Origin: Luteolibacter sp. Y139 | GTDB lineage: Bacteria; Verrucomicrobiota; Verrucomicrobiia; Verrucomicrobiales; Akkermansiaceae | Reading direction: 5' to 3' | Assembly: GCF_038066715.1 (NCBI RefSeq) | Contig: NZ_JBBUKT010000008.1 | Span: forward strand, 273,961-337,960 | Length of the DNA stretch: 64,000 bases | Notes under the pieces: generated by a model | Told to the model about the DNA's origin: nothing | Databases searched by the model: none | What the model saw: only the letters and a program-made list of their open reading frames with translations | Translations under genes and position numbers: made by a program | Shown here: in pieces, positions 1 through 5,860 of the stretch | Numbering within the stretch: the first letter of the stretch is position 1 | How the letters are laid out: each line of letters opens with the position of its first letter

Positions 1-2
1 GG

Positions 3-548
3 AAGGGGACGGGTGGACAGACTGCCTTCTTCAACCAAGCGGGCGGTGCGATCACCGTGACGCTTGCCGGCCGCGTGTGCCCCGGTATCCGGACGCAAAA
101 CTCAACGGTGGTGCCGGTCGTGGTAGCCCTTGCCGCCGCCGCGGTTGCCTACGACGACGTCGTGAAGCTGAAGCAAGCGGTGGTCCCCGAGGCCCGTGCT
201 GGCGGTGTCTACGTCATTTCGACGGACTTCGAGACCAAGGCACTCCTCCTTAAGGACACCACCGGCCGCCCGATCTGGACGCCGTCGATGATCGCCGGGC
301 AGCCTGCCCAGATCAACGGATCGCCCTACGAAGTTTCCAGCAAGCTGGATGCTGCCACCACTGGCCTCAATCCGGCGTTCTTCGGCAACTTCAAGCAGGG
401 TCACCGCATCGCGGTCCGCAAGGGCCTCACGATCAAGACCAGCGAGCACTACCTCTTCGGCAATGGCATGATCGCCGTCGCCGGTGATGTCCGCTGGGGT
501 TCGCTCGTTGAATACAACGCCTACCTCGCTCGCCTCAACATGGCGTAA
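3..548 (+). CDS. Major capsid protein, HK97 family (5' end outside window)
   Basis: The reading frame is open from the first bases, so the 5' end is outside the window; the GTG at 57 is internal. The visible 181 residues resemble the C-terminal half of HK97-fold major capsid proteins, ending in a segment of the type '...LTIKTSEHYLFGNGMI' followed by 'GDVRWG' and 'LVEYNAY'. In that family this part forms the A-domain and P-domain strands of the shell subunit. The following genes (connector, gp10-like, DUF3168, tail tube) are in the order usual for HK97-like siphoviruses, and a strong terminator follows. Portal, protease and terminase are expected to the left. Family assignment is by pattern recognition and context. 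Confidence 0.75.
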   Translation, partial: KGTGGQTAFFNQAGGAITVTLAGRVCPGIRTQNSTVVPVVVALAAAAVAYDDVVKLKQAVVPEARAGGVYVISTDFETKALLLKDTTGRPIWTPSMIAGQPAQINGSPYEVSSKLDAATTGLNPAFFGNFKQGHRIAVRKGLTIKTSEHYLFGNGMIAVAGDVRWGSLVEYNAYLARLNMA

Positions 549-572
549 GCCTGACCACCTTGGGTTAATCGG

Positions 573-610
573 AAGGGCCGGCCGGGTGACTGGCCGGTCC
601 TTTCTCTTTT
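573..610 (+). terminator. Rho-independent terminator after capsid gene
   Basis: A near-perfect GC-rich hairpin (arm AGGGCCGGCC, other arm GGCCGGTCCT with one G-U pair, 8-nt loop) is followed directly by TTTCTCTTTT. It lies 25 bp after the capsid stop codon, where many phages partially terminate to raise capsid output over downstream genes. The following gene starts just after the T tract. Confidence 0.75.
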
Positions 611-625
611 GCTTCCAACTCGATC

Positions 626-820
626 ATGAAAAAGAAACCAACCTCGAAAGAAGGAGCGGCGGATCAAACGAATGCCGCAGCAAACACCGCGACCGGCGAT
701 AGCGACAGGACGGCGGTGGCAGTCCGAGAGACGTCTGCGTTCATTACCCCGCAGATGGCTTCCTGCAACTACTTCGCTGGCGATCCGACCTCCGTCGATC
801 CGAAGGACGAGAATCCTTGA
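626..820 (+). CDS. Small hypothetical phage protein
   Basis: A 64-residue hydrophilic protein, Lys-rich at the start and Ala/Thr-rich in the middle, with no motif I recognise. It sits between the capsid terminator and the connector gene on the same strand, a position where small head accessory or spacer genes occur. The downstream gene starts 3 bp after its stop, which supports co-translation. No function is assigned. Confidence 0.5.
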   Translation: MKKKPTSKEGAADQTNAAANTATGDSDRTAVAVRETSAFITPQMASCNYFAGDPTSVDPKDENP

Positions 821-823
821 TTC

Positions 824-1348
824 ATGGCCAAGCCTGTCATTCCCGTGACCGAGGCAAAGCAACACCTGCGGGTTGAGCATGACCTCGATGATGCGATCAT
901 CGCCGCCTACACGGAGGCTGCGGTGGACCGGACCTTGCAGGAGATCGGTCTGGCGGGCGTGCTCGAGCGCGTGCACTCCACGGAGACGACGTTGCGGGAG
1001 TTCGGTTTCCTCTACCCGGTGGAGGAAGTGACGTCCGTCGAGAAGAAGGGCACGGGCGGCGAGTGGCAGACCTTGCCGGCGGAGGAGTGGACGCTCTCGG
1101 GCAACCTCGAAGAGCGGCACGTCCTCACGCTGGGCGCTGGTCATCTTTCGGGGAACTGCTACCGGGTGACCTGGAAGGCGGGCTTGAAGCCCTTGCCCGC
1201 CTGGTTCCGGGTGGCAGCGCTGTTCCTTATCGGGCACTACTACGAAAACCGTAGTTCGGTGCTACTCGGGCAGGGAGTGGCGGCCGTGGAGGTGCCGATG
1301 GGATTCAAGCACCTCACTGCGCCGCACAAGCGCTGGTTTTTCGCCTGA
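824..1348 (+). CDS. Head-tail connector (phage gp6-like / phiE125 gp8-like)
   Basis: This 174-residue protein has the layout of gp6-like adaptors. A helical N-terminus opens with 'VTEAKQHLRVEHDLDDAII', a signature of the DNA-packaging/connector family in which helices ring the portal exit. A middle beta section follows, then a C-terminal helix 'WFRVAALFLIGHYYENR'. It would form the adaptor ring between portal and tail. The stop overlaps the next start (TGATG), and the next gene is gp10-like, the usual neighbour in HK97-type phages. Confidence 0.8.
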   Translation: MAKPVIPVTEAKQHLRVEHDLDDAIIAAYTEAAVDRTLQEIGLAGVLERVHSTETTLREFGFLYPVEEVTSVEKKGTGGEWQTLPAEEWTLSGNLEERHVLTLGAGHLSGNCYRVTWKAGLKPLPAWFRVAALFLIGHYYENRSSVLLGQGVAAVEVPMGFKHLTAPHKRWFFA

Positions 1349-1812
1349 TGGGTGCCGAGATCAAAGTCGAGGGATTCAAGGAGCTGCGGGACCGGGCGCT
1401 GAAGCTGGACAAACGGCTTCAGCGCAAGGTCTACGGCGCCGCGGTGCGGGCCGGTGGTAAGGTGCTGGTCGATGCCGCGCAGGGGAAGGTGCCGGTGCGT
1501 ACTGGATCTGTGAAGGCCTCGCTAGTGCACCGGGCCAGCTCGAAGCCGTCGCAAGGGTTGTTCGGGGTCAAAGTGACCATCAAGGGCGGGAAGCTGGCAT
1601 CGGCTCGGGTGGCGCATCGCCGCGGTGGCAAGGGCAGCGAGTATCACCCCGACGCGGTGGAGCGCTACTACCGCTTCCAAGAGCTCGGAACGAAGCATCA
1701 CGCGGCCCAGCCGTTCCTCAAGCCCGCCATCGAAGGCAACCAGTCGGCCGTGCTGAATGCCGTGAAACAGGAGCTAGCGGCGGGTCTCGAACGTGAAGCC
1801 CGGTCACTGTGA
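1348..1812 (+). CDS. HK97 gp10-like head-tail joining / neck protein
   Basis: A 154-residue basic protein that opens with a 'VEGFKELRDRALKLDKRLQRK' type helix, then 'A.GKVLVDAAQGKVPVRTGSVKASL'; the 'P.RTG.L' turn is diagnostic of the HK97 gp10 family. Near the C-terminus is 'ELGTKHHAAQPFLKPAIE', also typical ('G....PA.PFLRPA'). The family makes a ring at the head-tail junction. It is translationally coupled to the connector gene by a TGATG overlap and followed 4 bp later by the DUF3168 gene. Confidence 0.85.
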   Translation: MGAEIKVEGFKELRDRALKLDKRLQRKVYGAAVRAGGKVLVDAAQGKVPVRTGSVKASLVHRASSKPSQGLFGVKVTIKGGKLASARVAHRRGGKGSEYHPDAVERYYRFQELGTKHHAAQPFLKPAIEGNQSAVLNAVKQELAAGLEREARSL

Positions 1813-1816
1813 GGCC

Positions 1817-2218
1817 ATGATCAATGACCTGCTGACGTGGTTCGTGGCGGCCGTGAAACAGGAGCCGACGCTGGCGGCGTTGCAGGCCCGGGTGTTTCCG
1901 GACGTGGCGCCAGAGCAGACTCCCAATCCGTGCATGATCTATCAGTTCATCGAAAACGAGGGCGAGCCGGTGCTGGATGCCGGGGCGGCAACCCACGGCA
2001 CCCTCGCGTTCCAGGTGAGGATCTACGGTGACTCCCGGCGCGAAGCGAATGCCTTCCGGGAATCGATCCGGCTAAAGTTCCAAGGGATGACGCCGCAGGC
2101 GATTGGCGGCGGGTGGAAGATCGAGGGCAGTGCCTGGGGCGACCTGCCCGATACCTACGAGAAGGAGACGAAGGACTACGGTGCACTCGGCGTGGTGGAA
2201 TTCCATGTTGCCCGGTAG
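1817..2218 (+). CDS. DUF3168 tail-terminator/tail completion protein
   Basis: I chose the ATG at 1817 (133 residues) rather than the GTG at 1793, because the GTG overlaps the previous gene and adds residues atypical of the family. The sequence fits DUF3168 (HK97 gp11-like tail terminator): N-terminal helix 'LLTWFVAAVKQEPTLAAL', the 'P.CMIYQFIEN' strand, a central 'AFQVRIYGDSRREANAFRESI' stretch, and a C-terminal beta strand 'VVEFHVAR'. Its normal downstream neighbour, the tail tube gene, is displaced about 2 kb by two cargo genes. A diverged copy of its 3' part lies at about 3271-3450. Confidence 0.8.
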   Translation: MINDLLTWFVAAVKQEPTLAALQARVFPDVAPEQTPNPCMIYQFIENEGEPVLDAGAATHGTLAFQVRIYGDSRREANAFRESIRLKFQGMTPQAIGGGWKIEGSAWGDLPDTYEKETKDYGALGVVEFHVAR

Positions 2219-2232
2219 CCCAGGACTCCGTG

Positions 2233-2988
2233 TTAGCAGCGCTGGCGCTTGCGGCGAAGGAAAAGGGCGAGGATGCCGGCGCTGAGGAGAGCGGATGATG
2301 GCTCGGGGATGAGGACGAACTGGGACTGGAAGCCATTGGGCGCGCTGCCATATGCCCCTGGCATCCCGTTAGCGAGGATGTCCATCTGAATCGAAGAGTT
2401 CGTGGGATAGTCGGTGAGATCCAGCACACCATTAGTGGTAAACCGAACGGTGAAGTTTTGAGACTGGGTAGTCGTCTTAGATTCGCCTTCAGAAAAGACC
2501 GTCATCGAATAGGTCATGAGCCCTTGCATGGTCCCAATGTCGCCGGGGCCGAAACGATAGGTCTTGCCGGTCCACGTGAGGGCACGGTCTCCGGAGTCGA
2601 AAGTTGCCGCGGACAGATCTAGGGTGACGGTCACTGTCGAGTAGCCATCGGCGAAATGCGGCTGGGGGCCCTGGGGAAACTGCGGTGCGTAGTCGTTCAC
2701 TCGCTGATTCGTGACGCCGGTGGTGTATGAAATCGTGGCCGAGGATCCACCCATGGAACCGGAAAGCCGTGCGGTCAGATGGTCGGGATCGATTTCCAAG
2801 GTGGTGGTAAGCTGCGCCTTAGGTAGCTGCACGTAGGCCGACTGGCCGCCGGTTTCGGGATGGGAAATCTGGAGGTAGGCTGGAGTCATGTAGGCGAGTT
2901 CCGAGGTGATGTAGGTCTGCACCGCATGGGACGGCACCACGGCGAGCAGTTGGGCAACAGTAGCGAGAAGGATGGCTTTGATTTTCAT
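2233..2988 (-). CDS. PEP-CTERM surface protein inserted in phage tail operon
   Basis: A 251-residue secreted protein read against the surrounding phage genes. The chosen start gives a signal peptide (MKIK, hydrophobic stretch, cleavage near 'PSHA'). A beta-rich body of about 200 residues is followed by a C-terminal 'PEPS' motif, a hydrophobic helix and the Arg/Lys tail 'FLRRKRQRC'. That is the PEP-CTERM sorting signal, recognised in this phylum by exosortase for delivery to the cell surface or extracellular matrix. No exosortase gene is in the window, so sorting would depend on the host. It lies between DUF3168 and the tail tube and is probably expressed from its own promoter in the lysogen (a moron). 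Its specific function is unknown. Confidence 0.75.
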   Translation of the reverse strand: MKIKAILLATVAQLLAVVPSHAVQTYITSELAYMTPAYLQISHPETGGQSAYVQLPKAQLTTTLEIDPDHLTARLSGSMGGSSATISYTTGVTNQRVNDYAPQFPQGPQPHFADGYSTVTVTLDLSAATFDSGDRALTWTGKTYRFGPGDIGTMQGLMTYSMTVFSEGESKTTTQSQNFTVRFTTNGVLDLTDYPTNSSIQMDILANGMPGAYGSAPNGFQSQFVLIPEPSSALLSAGILALFLRRKRQRC

Positions 2989-3125
2989 AGTTGAGGGGTT
3001 GTTGTGCCAGGTAGGCGGCGGACATGATGGCACTAACCGAGAAGTGGATGGCAAGGCCGGGTGGAGGCGTGACCGCGGATGGCGCGGATACCGTTGATCT
3101 TTGAGGAATGAGGGCGGCGAAGTAA

Positions 3126-3156
3126 CGTGGACAGAATGTCCACGCTCCTTAATGGC
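3126..3156. repeat. Short palindrome plus CTCCTTA tail
   Basis: A perfect 8-bp stem (CGTGGACA / TGTCCACG) with loop GAA is followed by GCTCCTTAATGGC. Related elements occur at 5219-5248 (stem CGACA, loop GGA, then CACTCCTTAT) and near 9366-9397 (GTCGACACTCCTTATGGC). The stem bases differ but the tail is shared. This copy sits at the edge of the degenerate scar between the two PEP-CTERM genes. Confidence 0.5.
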
Positions 3157-3169
3157 TTTGCCGGTAAAC

Positions 3170-3270
3170 GGGGCGAGCAAGGTTGCCGCCCTTCCCGTTA
3201 CCTTGTTCCGGAGCTGGATGCTCCAAGCCGTGAAAGGCGACTGCACGAGACTTCAGCGACCAAACGGCAC
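3170..3270 (+). pseudogene. Degenerate leader and 5' end of a tail tube gene
   Basis: This stretch aligns with 4128-4235, the leader and first codons of the intact tail tube gene. Both share AACGGGGCGA.CAAG, then GTGAAAGGC.ACTGCACGA, then CAGCG...AACGGCAC. Translated, it reads VKGDCTRLQRPNGT against VKGNCTTLQRYNGT in the intact gene, so reading frame and sequence are recognisable but diverged. Identity is well short of perfect, so this is not a very recent duplication. It ends at AACGGCAC, where homology switches abruptly to the DUF3168 gene. Confidence 0.7.
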
Positions 3271-3450
3271 ACCACGGCATGCTCGCCTTCCAAGGAAGGA
3301 TCTACAGTGACTCTCGGCGCGAAGCGAATACGCAGAGGAAGTCGTCAGGTACATGTCCCAAGGAATGACGCCGCGGGCTATCGGCGGCGCGTGGAGGATC
3401 GAGGTCGGTGCCTATGGCGAGCTGCGATTTGGAGGTCTCTTCTGCGGCTA
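3271..3450 (+). pseudogene. Degenerate 3' half of a DUF3168 gene
   Basis: It aligns with about 1993-2160 of the intact DUF3168 gene: GGATCTAC.GTGACTC.CGG, CGCGAAGCGAAT, then AAGG.ATGACGCCGC and GTGGA.GATCGAG are shared. There is a small gap around 3331-3355 relative to the intact gene, and the match fades near 3440. There is no start codon and the C-terminal codons are lost, so it is a fragment. The switch from tail-tube homology to DUF3168 homology occurs at the shared heptamer ACGGCAC, which suggests illegitimate recombination. Confidence 0.7.
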
Positions 3451-3496
3451 GGGAAAGATTGACGGAGTGGAAAGGTTCTCCTTCGCTGGGAGGCGC

Positions 3497-4081
3497 ATGA
3501 AATCCCTCCTAAGCACCCCGCTCCTGACCTTGACGCTCGGGTCTCTGTCTGCTCCGGCGCAAGGCGCTGTGATCATGGCCTCGACTTATTGGACGAGCCT
3601 AGCGGACGGACCCTATTATGGGACGACGCAGCCATTCCTTTCCGCGGGCACTCGCCCAGCGGCCGAGACCTCGATGTCAGGCTACGAAGGTCCGTCCGGC
3701 GGCCAGGTGACGATTGATCTTAACATGGGCGAGACGGTGATCAGCGCAAAGATGATCGCCAGTGCCGTGACCATCACCGGCACGGTCTTTGCGCCCGTAG
3801 AGTGGAATATGGTTCTTTATGGGAACTACCCGGCGGCCGGGTATCAGGCAGGGGATCAGGTGTGGTATACCCAACAGCAGCATTGGGCCGGGTTCTTCAC
3901 CCAAATGGACTGGAAGTCGGAGATCATGATGTACTTCGAGGTGGTAACCAATCAGGGAACCTTTGTGGATGACAACGGTGGAACTGGTTACCTGATTCAC
4001 TATGGAAGCATCCCAGAGGGATCGACGGTTACGCTTGGGCTCTTCGGGCTGGCGATGGCAGCGAGACGTCGCAGATGGTGA
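3497..4081 (+). CDS. Second PEP-CTERM surface protein in phage tail operon
   Basis: A 194-residue secreted protein; the ATG at 3497 is preceded by a GGGAGG ribosome site and begins a clear signal peptide (MKSLLSTPLLTLTLGSLSA, cleavage near 'APAQGA'). The body is beta-rich with many Gly, Tyr and Thr residues. The C-terminus has 'IPEGS', a hydrophobic helix and 'AARRRRW', a PEP-CTERM variant with PEG in place of PEP. It is not obviously related to the first PEP-CTERM protein beyond the sorting signal and lies on the other strand. It is followed by about 100 bp of leader homologous to 3170-3220 and then the tail tube gene. Confidence 0.7.
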   Translation: MKSLLSTPLLTLTLGSLSAPAQGAVIMASTYWTSLADGPYYGTTQPFLSAGTRPAAETSMSGYEGPSGGQVTIDLNMGETVISAKMIASAVTITGTVFAPVEWNMVLYGNYPAAGYQAGDQVWYTQQQHWAGFFTQMDWKSEIMMYFEVVTNQGTFVDDNGGTGYLIHYGSIPEGSTVTLGLFGLAMAARRRRW

Positions 4082-4181
4082 AAAGGTGCGCCCGGAAAAC
4101 CGGAAACGGCGAGTGCGGATCACGTTGCGAACGGGGCGAACAAGCAGCCGCCGCCCTCCCCAGCGCCTCGGTGACTCGCCG

Positions 4182-5057
4182 ATGGTGCGAGGCGTGAAAG
4201 GCAACTGCACGACTCTCCAGCGTTACAACGGCACCGGTTGGGACACGATTTCCAAGCGGGTATCCATCACCGGTCCCAGTCGCTCCCGCGAGACGGTCGA
4301 GCAAGAGCTCACTTTGGACTGTGATGCCTCCGGCGGCAGCTCCACGAAAAAGAAGAGTCCGGGGACCAAGGAAATCGGCGACATCTCGGTAGAGGTGCTG
4401 TGGAATCCGAACACGCCTTCCGGGACCAAGCAGGTCAACACGGCGACCGGCGCCGGCACGGTGACGGTGGCGGGCAATGCCTCGTTTACGGTGACCGATC
4501 CGGCGCTGGCCGGATCACCGAAGGCTTACGCGGTGCCGGTGCCGACGGGCGCGCCTGCGGTGTGGATGGCTGCCGCTCGCTTGTGGTTCCAAACGAATGC
4601 CGCCGCCGCGGACTTGCGTGCGCTCTACGACATCTCCGGAGCCACCGACAAGCTGATCCTCACCGCGAGCGATTCGCGAGCAGATGTGCCGACCTTGAAC
4701 GTGGCGATTGCGACGGGGTCGGCGACCGGGATTACGACAGCGGCGACCTCGGCGGACACGACCGCCGGTGTGGCCGGGTTTGACAACGATGAGAACCATC
4801 ACCTGTTCGAGGATGACTACGACGCCGAGGTGGCAACCTTCTGGAGAATCGTCCATGAGAATGCGGCAGGCACCGGGATGCTGGTGCACGCAACCGTGAA
4901 GGAAATTGGCGAGCCGAGCCACGAGCCGAACAAGGACGTGAAGGTAACCTTCACCTTGGAACCTACCGGCGAGTTCTTCAAGAAGGCCAACGACATCGAG
5001 AGCTACGTCTTGCCGGCCTCGATCACCGCTCCGCAGAACAACTGGGGCCACAACTGA
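4182..5057 (+). CDS. Major tail tube protein (TP901-1 type) with inserted domain
   Basis: A 291-residue protein starting at the ATG at 4182 (MVRGVKGNCTTLQRY). The family core is split. Residues 1-75 hold 'ISKRVSITGPSRSRETVEQ' and 'GDISVEVLWNP', and the last 95 residues hold 'HHLFEDDY', 'WRIVHENAAGTGMLVHATV' and 'KVTFTLEPTGEF'; together they match TP901-1-like major tail proteins. Between them lies about 110 residues of a repeat-like domain ('GTVTVAGNASFTVTDPALAGSPK ...') common as an insertion in phage tail proteins. The product polymerises into the tail tube. It is followed by a tRNA and then gpG. Confidence 0.8.
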   Translation: MVRGVKGNCTTLQRYNGTGWDTISKRVSITGPSRSRETVEQELTLDCDASGGSSTKKKSPGTKEIGDISVEVLWNPNTPSGTKQVNTATGAGTVTVAGNASFTVTDPALAGSPKAYAVPVPTGAPAVWMAAARLWFQTNAAAADLRALYDISGATDKLILTASDSRADVPTLNVAIATGSATGITTAATSADTTAGVAGFDNDENHHLFEDDYDAEVATFWRIVHENAAGTGMLVHATVKEIGEPSHEPNKDVKVTFTLEPTGEFFKKANDIESYVLPASITAPQNNWGHN

Positions 5058-5070
5058 TCATCCTCTCCCT

Positions 5071-5144
5071 CGCGGGGTAGAGCAGGCAGGTAGCTCGCTA
5101 GGCTCATAACCTAGAGGTCATCGGTTCAAATCCGATCCCCGCCA
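5071..5144 (+). tRNA. tRNA-Met(CAT), initiator type, inside prophage
   Basis: A full cloverleaf of 74 nt. The acceptor is CGCGGGG / CCCCGCC with a C1-C72 mismatch. The D-stem is GAGC/GCTC with loop AGGCAGGTA. The anticodon stem is CTAGG/CCTAG with loop CTCATAA and anticodon CAT at 5105-5107. The T-stem is ATCGG/CCGAT with loop TTCAAAT. The discriminator is A, and CCA is not encoded. The unpaired 1:72 position and overall similarity to bacterial fMet tRNA mark it as an initiator. However, the usual three G-C pairs at the base of the anticodon stem are here AGG:CCT, so one is A-T. It lies on the coding strand between tail tube and gpG. Confidence 0.85.
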
Positions 5145-5255
5145 CTCTTTCAAAGCTTCAATCATCAGTCCTCCAATCACCAATCGAAGTGTGAGGGGGA
5201 ATGATGGCCAACCGTCCAAGTCGACAGGATGTCGCACTCCTTATTTGCCTAACCG

Positions 5256-5516
5256 ATGAAACAGCGACTCAAGCTCACCGTCCGTGCGATCCGTGCCATT
5301 CAAAAGAAGCATGGCATCGAGAACCTTCTCCAACCCAAGCCCGAGGATGAGGCCAAGATGGCGAACCTCGATTTCCTGGTGGATTTCTACTTCGAGGGCT
5401 CCCGTGGTTGGGACAATGCGCCGACGATTGAGCAGGTGGAGGACGTCGAGATCGGCGATCTATCCAACGCGGTGAAGGCGGTCTTCAATGGCGCACCGGC
5501 GGAGGGAAACGCCTGA
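5256..5516 (+). CDS. Tail assembly chaperone gpG-like
   Basis: An 86-residue mostly helical protein beginning MKQRLKLTVRAIRAIQKKHG. Size, position (after tail tube, expected before tape measure) and the frameshift signal at its end identify it as the gpG-type tail assembly chaperone. In lambda-like phages, gpG and its -1 frameshift extension gpGT coat the tape measure during tail polymerisation and are absent from the mature virion. The slippery heptamer GGGAAAC covers codons 84-85, just before the TGA stop. Confidence 0.8.
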   Translation: MKQRLKLTVRAIRAIQKKHGIENLLQPKPEDEAKMANLDFLVDFYFEGSRGWDNAPTIEQVEDVEIGDLSNAVKAVFNGAPAEGNA

Positions 5517-5860
5517 CGGAGGCATGGGCGCGGCTGCACGTCGCGACCGGCCTCCGCAAGGACGAGTTTGAGCAGCTCGACATCGGCGAGCTCGCGGCGC
5601 TGAATGACGCGTTGGAGCAGCGGCATCGTTACGAAGCCCGGCGGGATGCCGGGTTCAAGGCGATGCTGTGCAACCTGCTGGCCGGCGGGAAGAAGACGTG
5701 GCGGGAGGAAGACTTCCTTGCCGAGAGTGCTGTAGCCGTACCACCCGAAAGCGAAGAGGCCCGGCAAGCGATCGAAGCTTACCGGGCCAGAGTGGCGAGG
5801 GGGCGGAAGAAAGTGCCCGGTGATCAGGGAACCCAGACGAACTCGGACGGGCCGGGATGA
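5256..5860 (+). CDS. gpGT-like chaperone made by -1 frameshift
   Basis: The zero frame runs 5256-5510 (85 codons). A -1 shift on G GGA AAC lets translation continue from 5510 (CGC CTG ACG GAG ...) for 116 more codons to the stop at 5858-5860, giving about 201 residues. The extension begins RLTEAWARLHVATGLR, is helical and charged, and has no good start codon of its own, as expected for a T extension. In lambda the T part contacts the tape measure and recruits tail tube subunits. The 3' end overlaps the convergent tail fibre gene by 37 bp. Confidence 0.8.
5504..5556 (+). promoter_or_regulatory. Programmed -1 ribosomal frameshift signal
   Basis: The heptamer GGGAAAC (5504-5510) is in the correct zero-frame register (G GGA AAC) for X XXY YYZ tandem slippage. 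Six nucleotides downstream a perfect 7-bp stem, CGGAGGC (5517-5523) with GCCTCCG (5550-5556), can form, with a possible inner CGCG stem in the loop. A spacer of 5-9 nt before a stem is the known optimum. The zero-frame stop TGA at 5514-5516 falls between the slippery site and the stem. Confidence 0.85.
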
